NCBI RefSeq assembly: GCF_004123905.1
Contig: NZ_MZXW01000022.1
Location: 62,001 to 126,000 of the forward strand
Source of the DNA: Bradyrhizobium betae
GTDB taxonomy: Bacteria; Pseudomonadota; Alphaproteobacteria; Rhizobiales; Xanthobacteraceae
DNA length: 64,000 bases
Direction of reading: 5' to 3'
Position 1 is the first letter of the stretch, and the number at the start of each line of letters is the position of its first letter. The notes under the pieces were generated by a model. The model ran no database searches and was not told where the DNA came from. It saw nothing but the letters and a program-made list of their open reading frames with translations. Of this stretch, positions 41,880 to 50,182 are shown piece by piece. The position numbers and the translations under genes are program-made.

Positions 41880-43055
41880 TTACCCCTCGACCTCAAACCT
41901 CAGCCCTGCATTCTCCTGCAGCCGCCTGATCAACTTGTGCTGCATCGCCGCGCCCGGCGTCCAGAGACCGGCCGGGACATCAGGCGTGTCGCGTAACAGG
42001 CAGATCGCGCATTCGGAAATCATCTTCGCCGTTGAGGCATAGCCGGGATCGAGATCGCCCTTTACCGCCGCGCGAACCTGACGACCATCGGGCGCGATCG
42101 CGACATAGAGCAGGTCGTAGTGACCGTTGTCGCGCTCTTCCTTCGACGGTCCTTCGCCGGGCTTGAGCGCTTCAGGGCCGGTCTTTTCGCTGTTGGCCGC
42201 CATGACGAGCTTCGCGTTAGCCTGCCCTTCATCGCCTGCGCCGGTCAGCACCATCTCGTCGTAGACGAAGTCCCTGCCATACGGGAATCCCATCAGCATG
42301 TTGGAGCGATGGACATTGCGCGTGTTGAGGATCGCCATCGCGAACGGGGCGGACCAGGATTGCAAATCCTCCTCGAAAACAGGCCTGTTGCCGCGCGGCT
42401 GTTTCGGCCCTTCGAAGCCGGGCGTGAAGGCAAAGGGGTCTTTGAGGATCGACACCAGGCTGAGGTCCTGCGCAACCGCTTCGAAGGTGACCCGTGCGCT
42501 CGCCGAGGTGCCGCCGGAGAACCTCCAGCTCAAGTCGCGGACGCGTCCTTTGACACGCGGCGCCGGCGCTCCGAACACGCGGCGGGCTTCCTCCTGCACG
42601 AAGAACGCACCGAGCTCGAACGGGATGGAATCGAAGCCGCAGGAGAACATGATGCGTGCGCCGCTCGCCTTGGCGGCCGCCTCGTGGCTGTCGATCATCT
42701 GCTTCAGCCAGATCGGCTCGCCACAGAGATCCATATAGTCGGTGCCCGAGGCAACGCAGGCGGCAAGCAGATCGGAGCCATAGAGCTGGTACGGGCCGAC
42801 GGTGGTAACGACCAGCCTTGCCTGATCGACCATCGCGCGCAGCGACGCTGGATCGGCTGCGTCCGCGACGATGAGCGCCGTGTCCGCGGGCGCGCCGATC
42901 GCATCGCGAACGGAGGCGAGCTTATCCTGGCTGCGCCCCGCCACGGCCCATGTCGGGGCGCCGTCACCGATATAATGCGCGGCGAGGTACTCGGCAACGA
43001 GCTGGCCGGTGTAACCCGTTGCGCCGTAGACGACGATGTCGAACTTCGCGGACAC
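41880..43055 (-). CDS. trans-acting enoyl reductase-like (saccharopine dehydrogenase family) protein, copy A
   Basis: A 391-residue oxidoreductase with an N-terminal NAD(P)-binding motif VYGATGYTGQLVAEYL and the conserved TVGPYQLYG and CGFDSIPFELG of the saccharopine dehydrogenase-like family. Relatives include the Mycobacterium trans enoyl reductase (Rv2953) acting in polyketide lipid synthesis. It starts at a GTG (43055), 13 bases after the stop of copy B, and is about three-quarters identical to B by eye. The product here is unknown. Confidence 0.88.
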   Translation of the reverse strand: MSAKFDIVVYGATGYTGQLVAEYLAAHYIGDGAPTWAVAGRSQDKLASVRDAIGAPADTALIVADAADPASLRAMVDQARLVVTTVGPYQLYGSDLLAACVASGTDYMDLCGEPIWLKQMIDSHEAAAKASGARIMFSCGFDSIPFELGAFFVQEEARRVFGAPAPRVKGRVRDLSWRFSGGTSASARVTFEAVAQDLSLVSILKDPFAFTPGFEGPKQPRGNRPVFEEDLQSWSAPFAMAILNTRNVHRSNMLMGFPYGRDFVYDEMVLTGAGDEGQANAKLVMAANSEKTGPEALKPGEGPSKEERDNGHYDLLYVAIAPDGRQVRAAVKGDLDPGYASTAKMISECAICLLRDTPDVPAGLWTPGAAMQHKLIRRLQENAGLRFEVEG

Positions 43056-43068
43056 GGATCAGTGGGCC

Positions 43069-44247
43069 TTATGCTTCCACTGCGAAAGTCAGCCCCGCAT
43101 TGTCCCGTAGCCGCTTGATCAGCTTGTGCTGCATCGCTGCGCCCGGCGTCCAGAAGCCAGCCGGGACATCCGTCACATCACGCAGCATGCACATCGCGCA
43201 TTCCGAGATCATCTTCGAGGTCGAACCGTAGCCGGGATCGCGGTCGCCGGTGACGCCGGCGCGGACCATGCGGCCGTCGGGCGCGATCGCGACATAGAGC
43301 AGGTCGAAGCGGCCGTTCTCGCGCTCTTCCTTTGAAGGGCCCTCGCCCGGCTTCGGCGCGCTCGGGCCGGTCTTCTCGGCATTGGCCGCCATCACGCGCT
43401 TGGCGTTGGCCTCGCCCTTCTCGCCGGGACCGGTCAAGACCATCTCGTCGTAAACAAAATCCTGGCCGTAGGGAAAGCCCATCAGCATGTTGGAGCGATG
43501 AACGTTGCGCGTGTTGATCAGCGCCATCATGAACGGCGCGGCCCAGGATTGCAGATCCTCCTCGAGCAGCGACCTGTTGCCCTTCGGCTGCTTCGGGCCG
43601 GTGAATCCAGGCGTCAGCGCGAACGGATCGTTCAGGATCGCGATCAGGCTGATGTCCTTGGCGACCGCATCGAAGGTCGCCTTCGCGCTCGCGGCGGTGC
43701 CGCCCGACAGCGTGCCGCGCATGTCGCGCACGCGGCCCTTCACGCGCGATGCCGGTGCGCCGAAAACGCGCTTGGCCTCTTCCTGCACGACGAAGGCACC
43801 GAGCTCGAACGGCACGGAATCGAAGCCGCATGAGAACACGATGCGCGCGCCGCTCTCCTTGGCGGCCGCCTCGTACTTGTCGATCATCTGCCGCATCCAG
43901 ATCGGCTCGCCGCAGAGATCGAAATAATCGGTGCCTGTGGCAACGCAGGCAGCTAACAGCTCCTCGCCATAGAGCTGATACGGTCCGACGGTGGTGATGA
44001 CAGACATCGTCTGCTCCGCCATCGCCTTCAGCGAGGCGGCGTCGGACGCATCCGCGACGATCAGCGGCGTATTCCCGGGCGCGCCGATCGCATCGCGCAC
44101 CGATTTCAGCTTGCCGAGGCTACGGCCTGCCATCGCCCATTTGAGCTGATTGTCGCCCTTATACTGCCGTGTCAGATATTCGGCGACGAGCTGGCCGGTG
44201 AAGCCGGTCGCGCCATAGACGACGATGTCGAATTTCGCAGAGCTCAT
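43069..44247 (-). CDS. trans-acting enoyl reductase-like (saccharopine dehydrogenase family) protein, copy B
   Basis: A 392-residue paralogue of the downstream copy, with VYGATGFTGQLVAEYL, TVGPYQLYG, CGFDSVPFELG and an NTRNVHRSNMLMGFPYG stretch shared word for word. It starts at an ATG nine bases after the DUF169 gene's stop. The two copies form a tandem duplication that has diverged but kept every conserved motif. The operon is DUF169, copy B, copy A. Confidence 0.9.
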   Translation of the reverse strand: MSSAKFDIVVYGATGFTGQLVAEYLTRQYKGDNQLKWAMAGRSLGKLKSVRDAIGAPGNTPLIVADASDAASLKAMAEQTMSVITTVGPYQLYGEELLAACVATGTDYFDLCGEPIWMRQMIDKYEAAAKESGARIVFSCGFDSVPFELGAFVVQEEAKRVFGAPASRVKGRVRDMRGTLSGGTAASAKATFDAVAKDISLIAILNDPFALTPGFTGPKQPKGNRSLLEEDLQSWAAPFMMALINTRNVHRSNMLMGFPYGQDFVYDEMVLTGPGEKGEANAKRVMAANAEKTGPSAPKPGEGPSKEERENGRFDLLYVAIAPDGRMVRAGVTGDRDPGYGSTSKMISECAMCMLRDVTDVPAGFWTPGAAMQHKLIKRLRDNAGLTFAVEA

Positions 44248-44256
44248 GGTCGGCCT

Positions 44257-45039
44257 TTATTTCTTTGCGTAACTCACGCCCATGCCGGCACGGACGTCGC
44301 TTTGAATACCATAGGGCGGGATCGGATAGCGCAGGCCGTTTTTGGCCAGTGCCTTCATGCCCTCGATCGCCTTGGCGAGATGCGCAGGCTTCAAGGCCAT
44401 CAGCATCTCCTCGTCCGGCACGCCGCCATAGCGCCGTTCGGCATAGCATGGCAAGGACAGGCTGGGCTCGCCGGTCTTGAGCGCCCGTCCCCAGGAATCC
44501 GCGCACGCGGTCTCGCCGACCACGCCCCATTCGAACTTCCTGTAGCCGGTATATTGCAGGCCGTTGATCAGGATGATCATCTGCCCGGGCGTGGCATAGA
44601 CGAGGCAGATGTCGGGCGGATCGAGCCTTCCGCTGGCGAGCGGACTGACCGCGAGCGCCTGATACTGCCCGAACGGAACCACGTCGAGCGCCTCCTGGCG
44701 CTTGCGCGCGTCTTCCGCGGTGCCGTGCCAGACCCCGACATAGTTATCGCCGGCGAGCCATTTTTCGTCCTGGGGGCTAAGGCCGATCACCGCGCGGCAC
44801 TGGTTGCCTACGAGATCGTCGCCGGTGATGCCGACGGTCCAGCCGAGCCGCGAGGCCATGCTGACGATCTGGTCGGTGGTGTGGATCGCATTCGGCCGGC
44901 GGATTTTCGGGATCGCCTCCATGTCCGCAGCATGCGCGAACAGCTTCATGCCGATCACATTTGTCTTCAGCCGCAACAGGCTGTTGAGATCGGCGACGAG
45001 GCCGGCAAGATCGATCCTGTCTGCACTCTGCTGCTGCAC
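44257..45039 (-). CDS. DUF169-family protein
   Basis: The 260-residue protein matches the DUF169 family (YATPGQMIILINGLQYTG, and the closing SLPCYAERRYGG-DEEMLMALKP pattern). Its biochemical role is unknown; members recur beside redox enzymes and cofactor-related genes. The start is a GTG at 45039 with a strong GGGAGGA site. It is the first gene of the three-gene operon with the two enoyl reductase copies, which suggests it helps or regulates them. Confidence 0.85.
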   Translation of the reverse strand: MQQQSADRIDLAGLVADLNSLLRLKTNVIGMKLFAHAADMEAIPKIRRPNAIHTTDQIVSMASRLGWTVGITGDDLVGNQCRAVIGLSPQDEKWLAGDNYVGVWHGTAEDARKRQEALDVVPFGQYQALAVSPLASGRLDPPDICLVYATPGQMIILINGLQYTGYRKFEWGVVGETACADSWGRALKTGEPSLSLPCYAERRYGGVPDEEMLMALKPAHLAKAIEGMKALAKNGLRYPIPPYGIQSDVRAGMGVSYAKK

Positions 45040-45098
45040 GGCGTCCTCCCGGCCGGCGGTCACGCGCCGGTCTGTGTTGTTGTTTTGCAGCCCTCGTT

Positions 45099-45902
45099 CT
45101 AGTCCTTGCCCGGTCCCGGAAGCAACTCGCCGGTTCGGCCCATGACGCGGTACGTCAGGAGGCCGATCCATTCGCGCATCGCGACGTCGGTCCTTCCGAG
45201 CCCGTCGGCGCCATTGCGGGTGAAGGCGAACAGCTCGTCGCGCCCGCCCATCCGCCAGTCGACGGGATAAGCCTCGACGTCAAACCCGGCCTTGCGAAAG
45301 ATTCCCATCGAGCGCGGCATGTGGAAGGCCGACGTGACCAGCAGCCACCGCTCGCCCGGCTTCGGCGCCACCAGCTGTTTCGTGAAGATCGCATTCTCCC
45401 AGGTGTTGCGGGACTCGCGCTCGAGGATCAGGCGCTCCTTCGCGATCCCCAGGCTCTCCAGGATCGGCGCGGAGTAGTCGGCTTCCCTCGCCTCGGTCGA
45501 GACCAGATTCGCCGTGCCTCCGGTGAAGACGATGCGTGCATTCGGATAGCGGCGCGCGAGCTCGGCCGGTGCCAGCATGCGATCGGCGGCGTGCGAGACC
45601 ACCGGCATGCGATGCGCCGCCGACAGATCGGTATCGACGGAGCCGCCGAGCACGATGATGCCGTCGGGGGCGCCCCGCGACGGGTCCCACTTCGGGAAGC
45701 GCGACTCCAGCGGATAGAGCAGCAGATTGCCGAGCGGCGAGAACGCGGCGAGCACGAGCAGGACCAGCGTGGTCACGGCCAGCTTGCGGCCGAGCGCGGC
45801 AAAACGCGTCACCATCAGCACGAGCGACAGGATGCCGAGCTCGACCAGGAGATTGATCGGCAGCAGCGCGGCGCCGAGGGTCTTGGACAGGACGAAATAC
45901 AG
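45099..45902 (-). CDS. YdcF-family (DUF218) membrane protein, probable CTG start
   Basis: A DUF218 domain (APDGIIVLGGSVDTDL, FTGGTANLVSTEAREAD, RNTWENAIFTKQL, LVTSAFHMPRSM) follows two membrane helices; family members such as SanA and ElyC act on envelope or cell-wall precursors. The only standard start, GTG at 45821, would remove 27 codons (CTG-Y-F-V-L-S-K-T-L-G) that are clearly coding in style and form the first helix. CTG 45902 lies six bases after a GCGAGG ribosome site, so I place the start there (267 residues). This start is inferred. Confidence 0.75.
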   Translation of the reverse strand: MYFVLSKTLGAALLPINLLVELGILSLVLMVTRFAALGRKLAVTTLVLLVLAAFSPLGNLLLYPLESRFPKWDPSRGAPDGIIVLGGSVDTDLSAAHRMPVVSHAADRMLAPAELARRYPNARIVFTGGTANLVSTEAREADYSAPILESLGIAKERLILERESRNTWENAIFTKQLVAPKPGERWLLVTSAFHMPRSMGIFRKAGFDVEAYPVDWRMGGRDELFAFTRNGADGLGRTDVAMREWIGLLTYRVMGRTGELLPGPGKD

Positions 45903-45916
45903 GGGAGCCTCGCTGG

Positions 45917-45946
45917 AATGATCGTGTCTTGAATAATCGTGTCTTG
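45917..45946. repeat. tandem 15-bp duplication upstream of ydcF
   Basis: AATGATCGTGTCTTG is followed directly by AATAATCGTGTCTTG, differing at one base. It lies just upstream of the ydcF start region. Confidence 0.75.
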
Positions 45947-45994
45947 CGCGGGCTCGACCAGCCCGTCCATCTTCAGAAATCTTCTTGAAAGAGG

Positions 45995-46026
45995 ATCGAT
46001 CGCCCGGTCAAGCCCGGGTATGACAC
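45995..46026. repeat. single arm of the dispersed palindromic repeat
   Basis: GATCGCCCGGTCAAGCCCGGGTATGACA matches one arm of the elements at 38557-38660 and 41751-41855, without a second arm nearby. Confidence 0.55.
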
Positions 46027-46050
46027 GCAAAAGCGATTGGACGGCCGCAC

Positions 46051-46992
46051 ATGACCCATCACCACCTGCATTCCAGCCCCGAGACCTGCCATTGGGGCTT
46101 CTTCGAAGCCGCGCTCAAGCCCGTCCTCACCATCAAAAGCGGCGACGAGGTGACGGTCGACACCATCAGCGGCGGCCCCGACATGCTGCCCGATCGCGAC
46201 AAATTCCACATTCCGCCGGAGCTGTACGAGGTTCACGCCAAAAGCGAGCGCATGCTGCCCGGTCACATCCTCACCGGCCCGATCGCGGTCGAGGGCGCCG
46301 AGCCCGGCGACGTGCTCGCGGTTGAGATCCTCGACGTCCAGCTCCGGCAGGATTGGGGCTGGAACATGATCAAGCCGCTGTCCGGCACCCTGCCCGACGA
46401 TTTCCACGAGACGCGTCTCCTCAACATTCCGCTGGACCGGGAGCGGATGGTCGGCCGCATGCCCTGGGGTCTCGACCTGCCGCTCAAGCCGTTCTTCGGC
46501 GTGATGGGCGTTTCGCCGCCGCCGGCCTGGGGCCGCATCTCCTCGCTGGTCCCGCGCGCCATGGGCGGCAATCTCGACAACAAGGAGCTCGGCACTGGCG
46601 CGACCTTGTATCTGCCGGTGTTCGTGCCGGGCGCGATGTTCTCCTGCGGCGACGGCCATGGCGTGCAGGGCGACGGCGAGGTCTGCGTCACCGCGATCGA
46701 GACCGCGCTGCAGGGCCGCTTCCGCCTGACGCTGCGCAAGGACCTCCGGTTCGACTATCCCCGCGCCGAGACGGCGACGCATTACATGACCATGGCAATG
46801 GACCCCGACCTCGACCAATGCGTGGTGCGTGCGCTCCGCGACATGATCGTGCTGCTCGGCGAGACGCGAAACCTGTCGCGCGAGGACGCCTACACACTGT
46901 GCAGCCTCGCCGCCGATCTCAGGGTGACCCAGACCGTCAACGGCTCCAAGGGCATCCATTGCATGATCGAAAAGGCCATCGTGCACGGCTGA
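46051..46992 (+). CDS. acetamidase/formamidase-family amidase
   Basis: A 313-residue FmdA/AmdA-family enzyme that hydrolyses small amides to ammonia and acid. Family stretches: GDEVTVDTISGGPDMLP, GHILTGPIAVEGAEPGDVL, GRISSLVPRAMGGNLDN, and FSCGDGHGVQGDGEVCVTAIE, with the metal-site residues in the last two. The start ATG at 46051 is followed by His-rich residues. It stands alone with no urea or amide transporter nearby; its substrate is uncertain. Confidence 0.9.
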   Translation: MTHHHLHSSPETCHWGFFEAALKPVLTIKSGDEVTVDTISGGPDMLPDRDKFHIPPELYEVHAKSERMLPGHILTGPIAVEGAEPGDVLAVEILDVQLRQDWGWNMIKPLSGTLPDDFHETRLLNIPLDRERMVGRMPWGLDLPLKPFFGVMGVSPPPAWGRISSLVPRAMGGNLDNKELGTGATLYLPVFVPGAMFSCGDGHGVQGDGEVCVTAIETALQGRFRLTLRKDLRFDYPRAETATHYMTMAMDPDLDQCVVRALRDMIVLLGETRNLSREDAYTLCSLAADLRVTQTVNGSKGIHCMIEKAIVHG

Positions 46993-47192
46993 GCCGGCCG
47001 GCATTTCCCCAGCCCTTGACGCCAGGCCGCCGCCCGGGGATTCCGCGCGGCGCGCCGCGTCGTGTCCGATTTCCACAGCGATTCCAATATGCTGAACCAC
47101 CGTATCAGTCCGGATTTGACTTCCACCCCCGAACCTAAATAGAGTCTTAATCGTTACTTTTATGTACCTGCGTAAGAGGCTAGCGTTTAGGC

Positions 47193-47390
47193 ATGGCCAC
47201 CGAAAAAGCCGAGACTGACCGCATTCCCGTAACCTTGGCGCTCTCGACCATCACCTACCTGGAGAAGTTGGTGAGACAGGGCACCCACGGCACCAGCGTT
47301 CCCGGCGTCGCACGAACACTGATCGAGGAAGGCATCCGTCTCGCCATCAAGGACGGACTTTTGTCGATTCGCGACAATGGCAGGACGTGA
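47193..47390 (+). CDS. small ribbon-helix-helix-like protein
   Basis: A 65-residue protein: a short strand (I-P-V-T-L-A-L-S) followed by two helices (TYLEKLVRQG and VARTLIEEGIRLAIKDGLL), the pattern of RHH/CopG-type DNA binders such as antitoxins. No toxin gene is next to it. The gap to gcrA is 72 bases, and one GANTC methylation site (GAGTC at 47142-47146) lies 47 bases upstream of its start. Cotranscription with gcrA is plausible but not shown. Confidence 0.65.
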   Translation: MATEKAETDRIPVTLALSTITYLEKLVRQGTHGTSVPGVARTLIEEGIRLAIKDGLLSIRDNGRT

Positions 47391-47462
47391 GCACGCTCGG
47401 TGCGTGAAGCGGACGGATCTCGCGATGCGGATGGCCGACATCTGCAACCTGGGATCGTTAAA

Positions 47463-47939
47463 ATGCCTGTTCTCTCACCAACCTGGACCAACGAACGCAT
47501 TGAACTTCTGAAGCAGCATTTCGAGGCCGGCCTCTCCTGCCGGGAGATCGCCGCCGACATCGGCGTCAGCCGCAACGCGGTGATCGGCAAATTGTCCCGG
47601 CTCAATCTGACGCGCAGCCGCGCGGTCGAAGACCGCAGGCTCGAGCGCAGCCTCGCGCCGGCGCGCGCGCAGCGAGCCGTGCCGCGGCTGCAATATGAGA
47701 TGCTCGCCACGATCTACGCCGAGACCGACACGCCGGCGGTCGCAGGTCCGATCGACGATGCCAATCGCTGTACACTGCTGGAGCTTGCCGAGAACCGCTG
47801 CCGTTGGCCGATCTCGACGCCTGGCGCGGAGGATTTCTGCTTCTGCGGCAATAGTGCGGCCGACGGCCAGTCCTATTGCGCCGGCCACAACCGCCTCGCC
47901 TACCGGCCGAACTCGCGCACCCGCGTGATGCGCGGCTGA
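47463..47939 (+). CDS. gcrA: cell-cycle regulator GcrA
   Basis: A 158-residue GcrA, which binds GANTC sites methylated by CcrM and RNA polymerase sigma-70 to activate cell-cycle genes. The N-terminal HTH (WTNERIELLKQHF, IGVSRNAVIGKLSRL) and the C-terminal zinc-like module (ENRCRWPI, EDFCFCG, YCAGHNRLAY) are complete. The start ATG at 47463 gives M-P-V-L-S-P-T-W-T; the longer reading frame adds 21 unconserved residues. Confidence 0.95.
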   Translation: MPVLSPTWTNERIELLKQHFEAGLSCREIAADIGVSRNAVIGKLSRLNLTRSRAVEDRRLERSLAPARAQRAVPRLQYEMLATIYAETDTPAVAGPIDDANRCTLLELAENRCRWPISTPGAEDFCFCGNSAADGQSYCAGHNRLAYRPNSRTRVMRG

Positions 47940-47963
47940 AGAGAAGAGGATATCCCCAAAACG

Positions 47964-47996
47964 AAAAACCTCCGGCGGGGCATCACCGGAGGTTTC
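47964..47996 (+). terminator. rho-independent terminator of gcrA
   Basis: AAACCTCCGG and CCGGAGGTTT form a 10-bp stem with a ten-base loop, 25 bases after the gcrA stop. Confidence 0.75.
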
Positions 47997-48160
47997 TGGA
48001 GGCTTAGCGTGAAGCTAAGAGCCGTGACTTTCGTAATCGGCTGAAAGCTATATAGCTGATCAACTCAGGTAAGTAAATAAGTTTGGGGCCCGATCGCGCC
48101 GCATAGCTCGTCTTCGTGCCCTGCACGGCCCATCTGATTTTCAGAAATCCGCATCCATGA

Positions 48161-48190
48161 AAAAGCCCCGGCGGTTTCCCGCCGGGGCTT
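48161..48190 (-). terminator. rho-independent terminator of the porin gene
   Basis: AAGCCCCGGCGG and CCGCCGGGGCTT form a 12-bp stem with a four-base loop, then TTTTCATG follows on the minus strand. It lies 26 bases past the porin stop. Confidence 0.88.
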
Positions 48191-48215
48191 CATCAACTGC
48201 GAAGACCGCTCAAGC

Positions 48216-49772
48216 TTACCAATTGCGCTGGGCGCGGATCAGCATGCTGTAGGTGTCCTGGTCCTTCAGCTCGTACGTGGCTGCCGGCTTGGCAACCGAC
48301 GTCAGCGCCGGGGTCGTGATCACGCCCGAGTACTTCTGGTCGAGATGGCTGTAGGTGAAGTCAGCCGAGAAGGTCAGGTTCTTGACCGGGGTCCAGCGGG
48401 TGATGACACCGACCTGGCCGATGTTGAAGTCCGGGTTGCAGGTGCCGGTCAGGGTGGCGAACGAGGCGCTGCCGCAGATCAGGCTCTTGGCCGTGCCGCT
48501 GTAGTTGACCGCAGCCCACGCGCCGTAGAGCGCCGTGTTCCAGTACGGGCTCCAGTTGTGGGTGTAGGCACCACGGAAGCCGTAGGTCTTGGTCAGCTCG
48601 AGGCCGCCGCCGGGAGCGAACACCGCGTCAGACACGCCGGCAAAGCCGATGCTCTGATACGCGCCGCCCGAACCGCCGAACATCGAGTAGCTGGTCGCAG
48701 CCAGCTCCTGGAAGTTGTAGCGGCTCGCACCGTCGGTGTAGACGCCCGAGATGTTGATCAGGTCGCCCGCACCGGTCGGGATGTTCTTGATCTGCAAGGC
48801 GAGCTGAACGGCCCAGCCCCACTTGTCTTCGGGGTGACCGGTGGTCTCGCTCGCGCCGTAGTAGCCGACATGGTTGTCGTGCGCGGCAACCGACGCCTGG
48901 AAAAGGCCCCAGGCCTGGTCGACGCGGACCATGGCGACCAGGTCGGGCGAGCGGCTGCCGCCGAGGTCGTTCGAACCGTAAGCGCCACCGAGCACGCCCG
49001 TGGTCGACATGCCCGCGGTGTTCCAGATCGCGGTCTGGAACACCTGCGTCTGATCCTGCGCCGAGAACGCGGCCGTCACGCCTTGGCCAAAATCGGCCGT
49101 GTAGGTGAACTGGGTAACACCGTTGGTGGTGCCGCTGCCGCCGACGAGCTGGTCGAAGTTGTTGCCGGGATAGTTGATCCAGGGCGCGTCGAACTGCGAC
49201 ACGGCCTTACCCATCGTGAAGCCGGCGAACTGGATGAAGGCGTAATAGACGCCGAGCGCACCGCCCGAGAGGTTGCCGTCGGTGCCGTTGACGTTGCCGC
49301 TGCCCGAACCGACGAGGCCGGTGCCGGCCGCGTTGAGGCCAAGGGTGCCGCTGTACTGGGTTGCGCCCGTGCCCGAGCCGGTGCCGACATAGTTGCCGGT
49401 CGTCCAGGTGAAGACCGCGTCGAAATAGGTGCGGACCACGCCGTACTCGGTCGAGGTGCGGGTGTCGATGTTGAGATCTTCACGGGCGCGCATCGAGTAG
49501 TAGTTCGTCAGGCGGTTGTTCGCCGCAAAGACGTTGTTGTAGGACGCGCTGTAGTTGCCGCCAGAATTGAGCGCGACTTCAGCACGCAGGTAGCCACCCA
49601 GCTTGATGCAGGTGTCGCTGCCCGGGATGTAGTAGAAACCCGCACCATAGAGCGTGCAGATCTTCACGTACTCGACGGCCTTGGCCTTGACCGGAAGATC
49701 GGCCGCCTGGGCACCACCCACGGCGATCAGACCCGCCGCAGTGCCGAGCAAAAGGCTCTTCACCACTTTCAT
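48216..49772 (-). CDS. alphaproteobacterial outer-membrane porin (Porin_2 type)
   Basis: A 518-residue outer-membrane protein with a signal peptide (KVVKSLLLGTAAGL, ending at A-A-D-L) and then the family's standard mature start (YVKICTLYGAGFYYIPGSDTCIKLGG, with two cysteines). The rest alternates beta strands with Gly/Asn/Ser-rich loops; a long Gly-Ser-Thr stretch (residues 125-160) is an extended extracellular loop. The chain ends in W, typical of barrels. The start ATG at 49772 is preceded by a strong GGAGG; the extra upstream codons are not used. It diverges from a MarR gene. Confidence 0.95.
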   Translation of the reverse strand: MKVVKSLLLGTAAGLIAVGGAQAADLPVKAKAVEYVKICTLYGAGFYYIPGSDTCIKLGGYLRAEVALNSGGNYSASYNNVFAANNRLTNYYSMRAREDLNIDTRTSTEYGVVRTYFDAVFTWTTGNYVGTGSGTGATQYSGTLGLNAAGTGLVGSGSGNVNGTDGNLSGGALGVYYAFIQFAGFTMGKAVSQFDAPWINYPGNNFDQLVGGSGTTNGVTQFTYTADFGQGVTAAFSAQDQTQVFQTAIWNTAGMSTTGVLGGAYGSNDLGGSRSPDLVAMVRVDQAWGLFQASVAAHDNHVGYYGASETTGHPEDKWGWAVQLALQIKNIPTGAGDLINISGVYTDGASRYNFQELAATSYSMFGGSGGAYQSIGFAGVSDAVFAPGGGLELTKTYGFRGAYTHNWSPYWNTALYGAWAAVNYSGTAKSLICGSASFATLTGTCNPDFNIGQVGVITRWTPVKNLTFSADFTYSHLDQKYSGVITTPALTSVAKPAATYELKDQDTYSMLIRAQRNW

Positions 49773-50182
49773 TATAAAACCTCCAAGTTGCTCATTTTTC
49801 GGAGACCGGACCGTCACGGCCCCCCAGATCCCCGTCTCTTCAAATCCGCTCGGCCGCTTCGCGCTTTCGGACGTACCCGCATTCGACGCGAGGGACGTGA
49901 GCGAACCACCTGCAACGGGACGATCGAGTACCCCCCACCGTCACCAGCCAATATGCCTGCGCCGTTCCGCTAATCAAAATAGTTTATTTGGTAAGCTTTC
50001 TGGTTTCACTAAGGCTGTGCTCCCCGGGCAACACTGCGGCCGGGCAAAAAATACTGATCTGCTCATGTTTGTAATTTTAGTGACAAAATTACCCTGCTCT
50101 GCACTTGCGTCAGAGCAGGCTTGCGTGGACTATGGCCTTCCACGAACACCGGCCTGAAGAATCAGTTCACGGGAGTCATGCT
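49773..50182. other. porin-marR divergent intergenic region
   Basis: This 410-base gap contains no gene. It becomes AT-rich between 49970 and 50100, where both promoters should lie, and holds the palindrome listed separately. Confidence 0.6.
50071..50092. promoter_or_regulatory. candidate MarR operator (porin side)
   Basis: GTAATTTT (50071-50078) and AAAATTAC (50085-50092) are perfect 8-bp inverted arms with a six-base spacer, in an AT-rich patch about 90 bases before the MarR start and 300 before the porin. Confidence 0.65.

Noticed and set aside
48345..49973. 542-codon plus-strand ORF opposite the porin
   Set aside because: The porin has a signal peptide, terminator and ribosome site; the opposite ORF has none and only low-complexity sequence.
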